From Pegoplata infirma (Eukaryota; Arthropoda; Insecta; Diptera; Anthomyiidae), in the NCBI GenBank assembly GCA_963921195.1, contig OY992539.1, forward strand, positions 96,108,964-96,172,963: a DNA stretch of 64,000 nucleotides. The letters run 5' to 3'. Under the pieces are notes generated by a model. It ran no database searches. It saw only the letters and a program-made list of their open reading frames with translations, and had not been told where the DNA came from. Made by a program: the position numbers and the translations under genes. Positions 10,456 to 21,855 of this stretch are shown piece after piece. How positions within the stretch are numbered: position 1 is the stretch's first letter; every line of letters starts with the position of its first letter.

Positions 10456-12369
10456 CCCGAGTAAAAAAGATCATATATAATTATATATAGTTTTATATAT
10501 ACATTAGAGTGTCCCTTATTTTGGAAATGTTGGAAATCTTGAGACGGTACCCGCTCATTTTTTTCCTTTTGACTTAAAAATAACTCAGGAAAAATTTTAC
10601 GCCCCTAGGACCACGCCTTCCCTACGCGACGGGCCCTTAAAGAGCGGGGCCTAAAAAATCATTTTTCCATACAAACCAAAAAATTTTTTTTTTGATTTTT
10701 AATTTTTTTGTTATTATTTATTATATTACTTGGTTTGCTTATTCACAACAAAAAATTTGATTTTGGTGGGATAAGTCTTTCAGCGCTAAAAAATTTTTCG
10801 CAAAAAAAAATTTTGAGCCGCCGGGGTCCTACAGTAAAAAATTTTTAAAAAATATTTTTTTTTAGTTTTGACCAGCAACGGTTTTAGCTGCTATGTTGCT
10901 TTAAATGATATATATTCATAAAAAAATATTTTTTGTATCTGTGACATCTTAATCGTGTTCTAAAAAAGGGTAAAAAATGCATTGATGATTTTTTTCGATA
11001 CACGATAAAAATGTCACAAATATGAATAATATTTTTTTTGGAATATATATCATTAAAAACAACATAAAAACTAAAACCATTGCTTTTCAAAACTAAAAAA
11101 AAATATTTTTTAAAAATTTTTTACCGTAGGATTCCTACGGCTCAAAATTTTTTTTTCGAAAAAGATAAAGATGTCACAGATATGAATAATTTTTTTTTTG
11201 GAATATATATCATTTAAAGCAACATAGCAACTAAAACCGTTGCTGGTCAAAACTAAAAAAAAATATTTTTTAAAAATTTTTTACTGTAGGACCCCGGCCG
11301 CCCAAATTTTTTTTTTGCGAAAAATTTTTTAGCGCTGAAAGACTTATCCCTCCAAAATCAAATTTTTTGTCGTGAATAAGCAAACCAAGTAATATAATAA
11401 TTAATAACAAAAAAATTAAAAATAAAAAAAAAATTTTTTTGGTTTGTATGGAAAAATGATTTTTTAGGCCCCGCTCTTTAAGGCCCCGTCGCGTAGGGAA
11501 GGCGTGGTCCTAGGGGCGTAAAATTTTTCCTGAGTTATTTTTAAGTCAAAAGGAAAAAAATGAGCGGGTACCGTCTCAAGATTTCCAACATTTCCAAAAT
11601 AAGGGACACTCTAATATACATATATTATTTTGTAAAACTATATGTATTTTTTGTTGCATCATATGTGATTTTATATATTTGCACTTCTAATTTGTTTCTT
11701 ATATAAAATTATATAACAGAAAATATTGACTTTTATATAATAACATATGATTTAAAGTTCGTTTATATAATTACATATGAACTTTAAAATTCTGTCTTCT
11801 TTTTTATATAATTTGATAAAACAAAATATTTGAAGAAATTTTATATAAAACTTTATGCAACTGTTTTTAAATTATATGTTATCTTATATGAGTAAAATTT
11901 AAAAAAAAAAAATCTAAGTCCTTTACATATAATTTAATATAACTTTTGATAATTTTTCTAAGTCCAAAAATTTTACGACTGATGCAAAATTGAAAAAAAA
12001 AAATACAAAAAATTTTCTAAGTCCAGATGTTTTTTTTTTTTTAAATTTTCGAAGTCCTTAAAATATTTTTGAAAATTTTTAAGTCCTGGAAACAAATTTT
12101 TTTGTCAATTTTTTGCGTTTTGGGGGAAAACATTTTTTTCTTATATATAAATATATTTAATTATATATAATTGCATCAATTTTATACAAAAAAGGGTCCA
12201 ATTTTCGCATATAACTATATAAAATTATATCAAATTTGATCAGATTTGATCAAATTTGATAAGTTTTTATATCGTTTTATCGACTCATTTTTCGCATTAA
12301 ACTATATATGATTATATATGATGGCTTTATATAATTTTATATGAATATATATGATCTTTTTTACTCGGG
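10456..12369. repeat. CCCGAGTAAAAA-ended ATATAA-rich element, TA duplication
   Basis: Left CCCGAGTAAAAAAGATCATA and right TATATGATCTTTTTTACTCGGG are inverted. TA flanks it at 10454-10455 and 12370-12371, confirmed by the uninterrupted host sequence at 19490-19530. The interior is dominated by TATATAATTTTATATA-type repeats. It is itself split by the foldback at 10507-11611. Related to 27716-29209. Confidence 0.8.
10507..11611. repeat. Foldback element, 1105 bp, GAGTGTCCCTTATTTT ends
   Basis: Arms of about 450 bp: GAGTGTCCCTTATTTTGGAA at the left and its complement at 11591-11611. Within them GCCTTCCCTACGCGACGGGC is paired with GTCGCGTAGGGAAGGCGTGG. TA duplication at 10505-10506 and 11612-11613. 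A third, diverged copy of the inner arm sequence sits in the middle (about 10980-11160). No ORF. A transcript would fold into a very long hairpin. Confidence 0.9.
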
Positions 12370-12549
12370 TATTCAATTTAAGTCGACACGTATTTTTGCT
12401 CTAGACTATATTCCTGTTAGTTCAAGAGATATTAGATTTTTCCCGAGGGAGCAACGAAATTTTTAAACGCTGATATGGTCGAAAAGCCAAGGCACTCCAA
12501 CATTAAAATCGTAGAACTTACTACATCTCCTTTTTTAGAAAAAGAATGA

Positions 12550-13770
12550 TCATTGATGAATGATCATTATAAGCGGTTTAGAAGATTCGGCAAGTGTTTT
12601 TCGGGAATTTACGAGAAATTGTCTTAAGACAATTCTGAGGCTGCTGAAGCTTGGCAAATATTTTTTTCGTTCTGGTTCAGGGATGAAATATGGCAATTTC
12701 GATTTGGTATCAAAAATGATTTTAAATTGTACTTTTTTGACCCTCAAGGTACTTTTTTATTTAAAACAACAACAAAAAATAGTAATTATAAACGAAACAG
12801 GTACTAAAAATTCATGAATGTATTTTAAAAATAAAAATGAGATTTGACATTTGTTCCGGTAAAAAACAAATTTATTAAACAAAACACCCCCCGGCCGAAC
12901 CAACTTTAACCACAAGTTGCGAACACCGTTAAGTTCTTTGTTGATTATGAATCTGGGGTGTCCCACTACTATATTTCGACGAAAATTAAAATCTTTGCAA
13001 GAGCCGTTTTTGGAAAAATAGCGTTTAAACGTCATAAAAATTACATTTTAAGCTTATCTCGAAAACTATGAGAGATATGAAAATATAACTTAAGACAAAA
13101 ATTATTCCTAGGGCGTTGTTGAACATAGGGCGTTAGACCATACACCAACATAAATAAAACTCTTTTAAGAAAAAGAGTTTCTCCACGAATAACCATATTT
13201 CAATTAGTAGAAAATGGGGAAAAAATTAATGCAAGAAAAAAATTTCAATAAAAAATGAATTAAAATTTGTTCAATTTAAAAATGTATCAAATTAGTCGCG
13301 GGCGTATCAACGTATTTTTCAACATTAAATAGTATCAAAAAAAGTACATTAGTATCAACAATTCCATCCCTGTTCTGGTTAGTATTGAATTGCAGCAAAA
13401 TCGGTCATTAGTTCAAAATTTATTGGCAACACCGTAAATTTCAGATTGTTTTTCTCTCAAATTCACGTGTTGAAAATACCGTTACAAAAGTTTTAAAAAC
13501 GTTGGTAAGCCAAAATATTTTACAACGTATTTTTATCACTCAAAATATCCTTACACTAAAAAAAAATTACACTCGAAAAAATTTTACACTCAAAAAAATT
13601 GATAATTTTTTTTTTTTACAAAAAAGACAAAAAAAGTTTTTTACTTAAAATAAAATATTTCTAATCAAAATTGTTAATTTTTTTACGTTAGATCATTTTT
13701 CTTTCACTTAAAAAAGGCATTGTGGAGGGTATTCATGGATTTGGGCAAGTCGAATTTAACTTTTCTACTT
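12550..13770 (-). mobile_element. DINE-1-like element of the long subfamily, split by a hAT MITE
   Basis: GAGGCTGCTGAAGCTTGGCA, TTCTGGTT, AAAATCGGTCATTAGTTCAA, ACACTCGAAAAAATTTTACA, TTCTAATCAAAATTGTTAAT, GGCATTGTGGAGGGTATTCA, and GTCGAATTTAACTTTTCTAC correspond in reverse to the complete copy at 24664-25678. The insert at 12678-13372 interrupts it. Confidence 0.7.
12678..13372. mobile_element. hAT-type non-autonomous element, 695 bp, CAGGGATGGAAT ends
   Basis: Left CAGGGATGAAAT and right ATTCCATCCCTG. A perfect 8-bp duplication TTCTGGTT lies at 12670-12677 and 13373-13380. The interior has no transposase; short ORFs there are random. Its host is the DINE-1-like copy at 12550-13770. Confidence 0.9.
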
Positions 13771-13796
13771 GTTTATTTACAAAACAAAAAATGCTA

Positions 13797-13968
13797 AAAC
13801 CCTTTGATGTTGACTTTTTTAGAATCTTTTTCTTGTCTTTTTGTAGGGGTTTACTACAAAAATTTTAAAATTACTTGAAACAAAATTTGAAATTTTGAAA
13901 TTTTTTATATAAAACCCCTACAAAAAGACAAGATCTAAAAGATTCTAAAGTCAACATCATAAGGGTTT
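13797..13968. repeat. Hairpin element, arms about 57 bp
   Basis: AAACCCTTTGATGTTGACTT ... GACAAGA-type arm (TTCTTGTCTTTTTGTAGGGG at about 13830-13849) is complemented by CCCCTACAAAAAGACAAGAT (13915-13934) ... AAGTCAACATCATAAGGGTT (13949-13968). Short AT-rich loop. No target duplication recognised. Confidence 0.8.
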
Positions 13969-14566
13969 AAACATTTTTTATGCCTGGGACTTGAAATTTT
14001 TTTTTCGGAATAGGTGTTTTCGGATCCTGCGTATTTTCTGCAGGAAAGTAAATGTTATTGAAATCAATACCATATGAGGTTATGCCATATAAAATTTCAT
14101 ACAAAATTATTTAACATTAAAAATTTCACGAAACATATTGTGGAAGTTATTTTAATCTGCTTAGTTTCGCACTTTCTAACAAATTTCTAACAGTAGGTTT
14201 ATAAAATTTAATTGTGGGATTTTGTCTGTGGAGAATTTCATTGTGTTTTTTTGAAAATAAAATTTTCAATCTGTTGTCATAAAATGATCAGATTAAAAAA
14301 TAATTTCTAATTACGTATCAATGTTCATACACAGTGTAGTTAATTAAATTTTCTAAATTAAAATTGAAAATGTTATAATTCGCTTATTTTTTATAATAAA
14401 TATAAAAAAAAAACATAAAAAAATAAATAATAGAATATGTAATGTATACTTAATTTATTTATACATACCTGTATGGTTTTTTAAGAAAAATATAACAAAA
14501 GGAATACATATATGTGTGGTTTTTCCTAAGGTAAGACATATTTTAGATTGAATATTTTATTCTTTG

Positions 14567-14598
14567 AAGAGGGGTGTGTATGTATACACACCCCTCTT
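14567..14598. repeat. 32-bp interrupted palindrome
   Basis: AAGAGGGGTGTGTAT, a 2-nt spacer, then ATACACACCCCTCTT: two perfect 15-nt arms in otherwise AT-rich sequence. Could be an end-joining product or a structural element. Function unknown. Confidence 0.8.
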
Positions 14599-14761
14599 AA
14601 AGCAAGTTTAGGTTGTGCTAAAATAGTGACAAAAACGGATAATTCCATTTCACTCTTTTTGATTTGGAGCTTAAGAAATCGTTTACACAAAAATCCTAGG
14701 TGATCCTGTTTTCGAGTTATTGCGAAATAATTACACTGTTCTTTTACAAAAAACCTTCCAG

Positions 14762-15092
14762 TGAAATATCCAACTGATTCTTGTAGATTTTGCACTCCTG
14801 AATCCAAATCTGACATCTTTTTCGACATATTCGCGTGGAAAAATTTTCACTCGCGAATATCTCGAAAACGGAACATGCTAGAAAAATTTCGATTGCCGTT
14901 TTGGAATCAGGGGGTCCATTTTATATGAAATCAAGTCCTATTTTTGAAAAAATCTAATAATAGTTTTTTTTTTTTTTTAACTTTTTAACAGCGAATATCT
15001 CAAAATCGGTAGGTGATAGAAAATGTTGGATACCAGATTTGGATTCAGGACAGCAAAATCTATAAGAATCAGTTGTATATTTCACTTATCAA
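14762..15092. repeat. Inverted-repeat element, about 330 bp
   Basis: The left arm AATATCCAACTGATTCTTGT ... CTGAATCCAAATCTGACATC (14764-14816) is complemented by CCAGATTTGGATTCAGGACA ... AAGAATCAGTTGTATATTTC (15034-15085). Between them, two copies of GCGAATATCTCRAAA lie at about 14852 and 14992. Confidence 0.7.
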
Positions 15093-15539
15093 ATTGTTTT
15101 GTTATTAAATACCATTTGGTGTTCAATTCTTATTCGATTTAGTTTTTTTTTTTTTTTGTAGCACAGTGTTATCAATTGCTAAGGACAACAACAACAAACA
15201 ATCTGCTAATAACAACTCAATCGCATTTTTATTTATCGTTTTCGGACTTTAATAAAACTATTTCAAATGGAGTTATCAAATGTCAATTAAAGGCCGCTGT
15301 TCCAAAAAAAGTAATTCACATAAAAAATGTGAAAATGAAAATTTCCGAATTTTGTTAGTGTTCTAGATTTCACATCCGATTTTTTTTTTTCGTTTTGTTT
15401 CACATAAATAAAATTTGGTGAAAATAAAACGAATGCACTTTTTTCCTTATAATTTTTTAAATTTCAATTATTCGATTTCAACTTCGAATGAAAACGTGAT
15501 CAACAAAACACTAAACTTGATTTCATGTGATTCGTAAAT

Positions 15540-15573
15540 ATTTGGCTTCGGCCAAATATTCGGTCGGACACTA
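15540..15573. mobile_element. 34-bp hAT end remnant (TAGTGTCCGACC family)
   Basis: GGCTTCGGCCAAATATTCGG followed by TCGGACACTA, the right end of the family at 9703-10002. Flanks GTAAATAT and GAAATATT resemble a mutated 8-bp duplication. Absent from the paired arm near 17235. Confidence 0.65.
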
Positions 15574-16675
15574 GAAATATTCATGTGAATTGAAAAGTTG
15601 TGAAAGACAGAACAGAGGCCTGAATATCGCTTTAAAATATCCCATCATATCTAGTTTTTGTACACATTGAGGTTAAAGTTTAACAATTAATTATTTCTGC
15701 TTAAAATAGGTATTTTTATGAACTTTTGTAAAAAACAGGAAGTTCTATAAAAATTTGGAGAACACATAACTTGGCTCTGGGAATCAAAACTGTCAAGACG
15801 TATGCCGGTTGCAAACTCTAATGTTCACTAGTGTTATTAGGATCCTTAAAAAATATATGTTTACATTGAAAACATCAATCAACCACAATGAAATCATCAT
15901 GAAAAGTCTGTTGGAACCATTATAATTTCGGGTAATTAATAGAATACTATTAGAAAATTGTTTAAACAAAAGAAAATTGAACATAAGATACTACAAAAGA
16001 GAATACAATTTATAATTAATAATACTATGAACACAATATATCACATTTATGTATAGTGGACTTTAAAATAATTTAAGGTAATTCAATAAAAACAAAAAAT
16101 ATTAAACATAATCAAAATAAAAACAAAAAACATTCAATTATGATTTTCTATTATTTAAATCAGGTAAATACAAAAACCATCAAGACTTACTCAAAATTAA
16201 ACAGTGGGGGGCAAATTTAACAAGCAAACAAACCCGTGATCTTCAAGAATAATCCTTTACCCCAATATATAGCTCTACAAAGTGTGTGGCGTAAAGAAAC
16301 ATAGATTAGAAGTTGGATTTTAAGTATTTTTTTTATTTCAAGTGGAATACCTGAGAATCGTAAAAACTTTTGCAACTTGTAAATTTAAGTATATGAATCA
16401 GTAATATTTGGAGTCTTAAAAACAGGTAATTTTTTAAAAGATTTTTTTATTATAAATATTTTGATTTTAAGCCAGATTTTCAGCATATAAACATATAAAA
16501 ATGGCAAAGAAAAATTTTCTATTGGAAAATAGTGTAATTGGAAATAATAACCCTAAAAGTACTTTACCAGTGCTTTATTACAAAAAAATATTTCGTTTTA
16601 AACTTTTACTATTGTACAATACAATATCTTTAAGCGATGTAGTAGTTGCACTCTTATAAATTTTTGTTGAAATTC

Positions 16676-16719
16676 ACCCACTTTATTGTAGGTAACTGTT
16701 CTCCTACAATAAAGTGGGT
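16676..16719. repeat. Perfect 17-bp stem-loop
   Basis: ACCCACTTTATTGTAGG, a 10-nt loop, then CCTACAATAAAGTGGGT. The stem is perfect in an otherwise unstructured AT-rich region. It is shorter than a usual insect pre-miRNA, so it is not called as one. Confidence 0.75.
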
Positions 16720-17469
16720 AAAAATACTCTATGGCTCGTACCACAAGAAAACAAAAAGTCTATTTTAACAAAAGTTTTATTTTAAATTTCAAATTTTCAA
16801 TACATTTTTTGAAAGTCGATTTTAAAAACAAACAAAATTTGTATGGAAATAAAATTAAAAGCTCATTTTAAATTTATTTTATTTTCTTGTTGTAAGGCTG
16901 TATGTGTTTAAATTTCAACATTTCCACACAAAGTGTGTACAACTAATAAACATTTTGTGTGTAAACCTGCTTTCAAAATTCTCAGGCAGTAGACACAAAA
17001 TGTGTAATTGTAGCATATTTGTGCTCAAAAATAGATTTAAAATGTTCAAAATTGCATCTTAAATGTTTTTTTTTTTACATTTAAAGTGATTGATTTTTAA
17101 CAACCTGCTAAAAAATTGTATTCCTAAAAAAATAATACCAAAAATGCATTTTATTTATTTTTTTTTTAGTTTTTGGCATCTGTTCTGTTTTTCACAACTT
17201 TTCAATTCACATGGAAATTTCCGAATCACATGAAATCAAGTTTAGTGTTTTATTGATCACGTTTTCATTCGAAGTTAAATCGAATAATTAAAATTTAAAA
17301 AATTGTAAGGAAAAAAGTGCATTCGTTTTACTTTCACCAAATTTTATTTATGTGAAACAAAACGAAAAAGAAATTCGGATGTGAAATCTAGAACACCAAA
17401 AAAAATCGGAAATTTTCATTTTCACATTTTTTATGTGAATTACTTTTTTTTTGGAACAGCGGCTTGATT

Positions 17470-18135
17470 TGCAATTTTTTAATTTACCTGCAAAATCCAT
17501 TCAATAAACTGCCTCCAGATATTAAATTTTAATATTAAACACGTTAATATTAAAATTCAAAAAAGATTAACTGAAATTTTAGATTTTTCATCAATATTAA
17601 AACGGGGTTTCAAAATCTTAAGAATATGTCTTAAAATGCAAAAAAAAAAGTTAATTTTTGATTTTTTTTTTTTACATTTTGCGATATTTTTGTTTCATTT
17701 TTAATTTTCGGCAGAGCCAAATATATCAATTTTACTTATTTAAATTTATAATTGATCTTTAGTGCGATTTAAATTTTTAATAATTGTTTATAATTAAACA
17801 CTTTCATATTTAAAATTCCTTTAAAAATATACGTCAATTCTTTGGAATGCATTAAGAAAATATAGAAAATACGGTCGTCATAATATCATGTGATTGATAA
17901 ATACTATTTGTTCATTATACCAAAAATTTTAATGAACTATCTATTGACGTTATACTTTTTTATTTATTTAGTAAATGTACTGGAAAACTCATGATATTTA
18001 TTGAATTCCAGGAAAAAAATTTATGAGTTTGTTTACTATGACAAAAATCTATCATTGAATTTATGTTTAACAGGTAGTGCTTAGGAATTCTCGGACTTTT
18101 TCATTTACCGAGAAACGGATAATAAAAAAATAAAA
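17470..18135. other. AT-rich sequence, nothing recognised
   Basis: Contains local AATATTAAAA/TTTTAATATT repeats near 17520-17600 and a run of A/T tracts. No ORF with family features and no clear element ends. Confidence 0.4.
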
Positions 18136-18139
18136 TTTT

Positions 18140-19110
18140 TTACAATTTCCCCCAAAATCTCCAAATCGCGACACTCTTGCACATTACAAATTTAATATAG
18201 TGGACTGTATTGTAGCTACAGAGTCCATTTTTGGCTTGTTTTAAAGCTCTTAATATGCCCTACAATATTACTATCACAAAAAAAAATAAAAAAAAATGAG
18301 GGGTGCCTCTTGTATTAAAAGATCGAGGCAAGGGGTGGGTAAAATTGGGGGATTGTATCCCCCAATTTTTTTTATCTTGTTTTTTTTTTAAGAGTAAGTT
18401 CTAGAGAGCATATCCTGAAATTTTTATCTTGGGACTCCAATGGGAGGCTCAAGAATGTCGCGATTTGTTGATTTTGGGGAAAAATGTTGAAAAATTTTGA
18501 TTTTGGTCGACCCCATTGTTGTCCCAACATAAAAATTGTAGACTATGTTTATTAGGACTTGCACTTTGAGAATACCAAGTAAAAAAAAATCGGGGGATAC
18601 TTCCCCCCATTTCCTCCACCCTTTGCCAAGGCCTTCAAATAAGGGGGGCACCAATTCCTTTTTTTGGATTTTTTTTTGGTTTTGGTATGTCTTGTAGAGC
18701 GTATTATAAGCTTTAAAACAAAAAAAAAAATGGGCTCTGTTAAATTTTTAAGGTTAAAGAGTGTTGCGATTTGGAGATTTTGGGGAAAATTGTGAAAAAT
18801 TTTGATTTTGAGCGATCCCATTGTTGTCCCAACATAAAAATTTTAGAATATATTCTTTAGGAATTTCTCTAAAAGATTATAAAGTAAAAAAAAAATCGGG
18901 GGATACCATCCTCCCCATCTTCTCCTCCGTATATCACGACCTTAAAATAAGGAAGGTAACCCTTATTTTTTTTCGAAAATTGTTTGGTTATGGTAGATCT
19001 TGTAGAGCATATTATGAGCTTCAAAACAAACCAAAAATGGGCTTTCTAGCTATAATAGAACCGACGATAATAAGTTTTTACGGTGCAAAGTGTCGCGACT
19101 GGGAGATTTT
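18140..19110. repeat. Degenerate tandem repeat, period about 305-330 bp
   Basis: The module GTCGCGATTTGTTGATTTTG, CCCATTGTTGTCCCAACATA, AAATCGGGGGATAC, CTTGTAGAGCGTATTATAAG recurs from about 18457, 18762 and 19092. An inverted part-copy (CCCAAAATCTCCAAATCGCG) lies near 18153. The reading frames through it are not conserved between units. Confidence 0.7.
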
Positions 19111-19269
19111 GGGAGAAATTTCGACCCTCCGTGTTTTCGCCCACTGTTTACTTAGAGGGCTGAAAATAAGTGTGCGTCAGTTTATCACTTAGTGTTACAA
19201 CTAAACCAAATTTCATAAAAATTTTCGTGACCCCCGAAAATTTTTAGCTATTTTTATTGATTTCACTAA

Positions 19270-19857
19270 CAAGGGAAGTATCTCAACCCTTATGAACCGA
19301 TTTGCTTGAAACTTAAAATATATATAAAAGAGACGATTTTAAGGTTAGGGTGTCTCGGCTTATCGGCCATATCAGTGTTTAAAATTTCGTTGTCCCCTTA
19401 TGAAACAATGTGAACCTCCGGGAAAATTTCGATAACTCCCGAACTAACTAGAATATCGTTTAGAGCTAAAATACGTGTCGACTTAAATTTAATAAAGATT
19501 ATTTCGTATTCATATGGACATCGTAGGCCTATGTCTTCATATAAATACTCCCCAAAATTTACACATTTTCATGAAAAAAGTATTTAACGAAGCCAAACTT
19601 TTACAAGGTTATGCCACAGTTGGATAGGCATTAAAAAAACCTTTCTTCTCATATGTAAACATCATGTAGTTTCTTAGAAAGAAATGGCTGAAAAATCCAA
19701 AAAACGTTTTTTTCGCCATTTTTTTTACCTATGTTTTGAACCCCTAAATCCCCGATATGGCCGATAAGCCGAGACACCCCGACCTTAGAATTGTCTCCTT
19801 TATATATAATTTACATTTCATGCAAATCGGTTTATAAGGGTTGAGATACTTCCCTTC
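19270..19857. repeat. CAAGGGAAG-family MITE, 588 bp, TAA duplication (PIF/Harbinger-like)
   Basis: Ends CAAGGGAAGTATCTCAACCC and GGGTTGAGATACTTCCCTTC, with inverted repeats of roughly 105 bp that include GTCTCGGCTTATCGGCCATA and its complement. TAA at 19267-19269 and 19858-19860. A 3-bp TWA duplication fits PIF/Harbinger. Same length as the copy at 28378-28965. Confidence 0.85.
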
Positions 19858-19894
19858 TAAGACTGACCCTCAAGTAATTTTATTTCAAAATTCT

Positions 19895-20125
19895 TTTATC
19901 ATGTCAACAAATGGTGTTTGTGTTTGTTAAATTTCTTTGTTGAAAAAAAAATTCATTTGTCAGATCAACAAATTGTGTTTATTGAACTTCTTTGTTGGAA
20001 AAAAATTAAGATTTTTTACTTTTGTCAGATCAACAAATTGTGTTTGTTGAATTTCTTTGTTGAAAAAAAATAAAATTCTTTTTTCAACAATCAAAACTTA
20101 CAAACGTTTGTTGATATTACAAATT
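19895..20125. repeat. Tandem repeat, unit about 65-75 bp, three copies
   Basis: Each unit has ATCAACAAATTGTGTTTGTT followed by GAATTTCTTTGTTGAAAAAAA; starts are near 19902, 19961 and 20027. An inverted CAACAATC...GTTTGTTG sits at the end. Confidence 0.7.
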
Positions 20126-20347
20126 TCCGTATAGGAGCACTTTCAGTGAATAATTTATTGTATTCACAAATATGGGGGTCAATATAACAATTCGTTTTTT
20201 TTTGTACTCAACATTCCAGAATCAATAATTTTTGTTTAAAATTTTCTCGAAAGAAATTGTTTTTTAGAGCAAGTATTGTTTTTGAAAAATAATTTTAAAT
20301 AGAAAATTTTTTTGTGATTACCGTAGAATATATTCAAGAATCAATTC

Positions 20348-21001
20348 CCTGCAAACAGTAGGGCGATATATCGCCGAAAAGATATTGCGGCGATACGAAA
20401 ATGTATCGTTTCAATAAAAAATCAAAGTAGTATTTTTATTATATCGCCGCTTTCTCCTACGAAAGATATTTTGGCGATAAACAAAAAAAAAATATTGAAA
20501 ATTTTTATTTCTTTGTAAATTTAAAATAAAAAAATAATTTATCAAGCACAACAAAAAATCTTTGAAAGAATATAAATTTGGCCGAAAAACACAAATGTGT
20601 GTTCAAAGATAAAATACAAAATTCAGCGAATGTTACGGATATATTTTTAAGATGAATGGCAAATGTTTTTAGTCCTGTTAACATGACCAAAATATGAATG
20701 AAAAAAATAATGTCTATTTTCAGCTTCAGGGAATCGATATAGCTGTATCGCCGGTTTATCATTTTGGTAATATTCCGGCGATACATACAAATCTATTTTT
20801 TTTCGTTTATACGATTATCTAGCGATATTGCCCTTTTATCGCCAAGACGAATCGTTTTCGTATCGCCGGGATGTATTGTCGGGTAACAGTTTCTCCCGAA
20901 AGGTGTATCGTTGGCGATACGAATTCGATAATTGCCGCAATAACATTCATCGTATCGGCAATACAAATGGCGAATCGATGTCGTATCGTTTTGTTTGCAG
21001 G
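20348..21001. repeat. CCTGCAAACA-ended element with GGCGATA subrepeats
   Basis: Left CCTGCAAACAGTAGGGCGAT and right ACGATACGACATCG-type complement ending TTTTGTTTGCAGG. The interior carries many GGCGATA/TATCGCC and GTATCG motifs on both strands. No clear target duplication. It abuts the CACCAATACC element at 21008. Overlapping short ORFs on both strands are by-products of the repeats. Confidence 0.7.
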
Positions 21002-21855
21002 TTTGTACACCAATACCCCGGTTTGCGTCGTTAATTGGGACCGGAGAAATGCGACGCAAACCGAAGCACGATTTTCCATACATTTGTATTGATTTTCATT
21101 TAATTGGTTCCGAGATTCATAATTTTAGCAGAAAAATTTGATTTTTCAATAAAAAATGCAATTTTTTGTATTTTTTTGTTTTGAAAACAGTTTTAATTAA
21201 AATAAAAATATAACAATTCATGAGAAAAACGTAAAAAACACAACAAAATCATAAAAACATTAAGATAAAAATAAAAAATTCATAGTATAAAAGCAAGTAT
21301 AAAAGCAAGCATTGTATAAATATTTTCATATTAACGACGCAAATCGAAGCACTAACGACGCAACTTCGAAGTCATGCTACGTAAACTGAAACATAAACGG
21401 GAAATCCCCTTTTTTTGTTTTATGGTGTTTTCTTTTCTGGAAAAAAATGTTTTCCTTTTTACGGTATACATTTTTAAAATGTTTAACTCACACCTTCCAA
21501 AATGTGCATTTTATTTGACTAGAATAGAACACAACATACAGCAATACTCTGCCCTGTATTTTTTTAACAGCTGTTTTGAGAAAACAACACAGAAAAAGTC
21601 AGCTGTTGTATAAGGCAATTTCAACCCCGTGATTTTTTACGGGGTAAAAAGTGCAACTTTTTTGCACTTTATAGGGCAGACATTTTTAGAAAAGAACACG
21701 ATATTCTTTATAATGGTTGACATTTTTTAGAAAAGAACACAAAAACATAAATTTGGGAGCGAAATGCAAAAAAAAGGCACATTTTTTGTCAGAAAAGAAA
21801 ACACCATTAGTTTTATACACACATTTTTATATCAACGACGCAAATCGAAGCACTG

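Larger units (their letters stand above)
10140..12520. repeat. Decayed CAAGGGAAG-family element, interrupted
   Basis: GGTCAAGAAACCGATTTGCC, CTGAAACTTAAAATATATAT (10160-10205), TTTCAGCCATTTCTTTTAAA, then CCTACGATATTCGTATGA, and after the insert AATTTAAGTCGACACGTATT and TTCAAGAGATATTAGA. All these blocks occur in the 588-bp copies at 19270-19857 and 28378-28965. The insert at 10456-12369 splits it at a TA. Confidence 0.65.
15293..17463. repeat. Large inverted-repeat element, arms about 320 bp, GCTGTTCC ends
   Basis: GCTGTTCCAAAAAAAGTAAT at the left is paired with ATTACTTTTTTTTTGGAACAGC at the right. The pairing continues through CACATCCGATTTTTTTTTTT, GTGATCAACAAAACACTAAA and TTTCATGTGATTCG, to CAACTTTTCAATTCACATG. 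The 1.5-kb middle has no recognisable gene. The left arm alone carries the hAT remnant at 15540-15573, so that inserted after the arms formed. Confidence 0.8.

Noticed and set aside
16676..16719. miRNA precursor
   Set aside because: Only 44 nt with a 17-bp stem; shorter than a Drosha product and without a 22-nt duplex arm.
18821..19192. 123-codon ORF as a gene
   Set aside because: Lies across degenerate tandem modules; the frame is not kept in the neighbouring units.
20793..21092. Overlapping ORFs on both strands of about 70-96 codons
   Set aside because: Produced by GGCGATA/TATCGCC subrepeats, which happen to be open in several frames.
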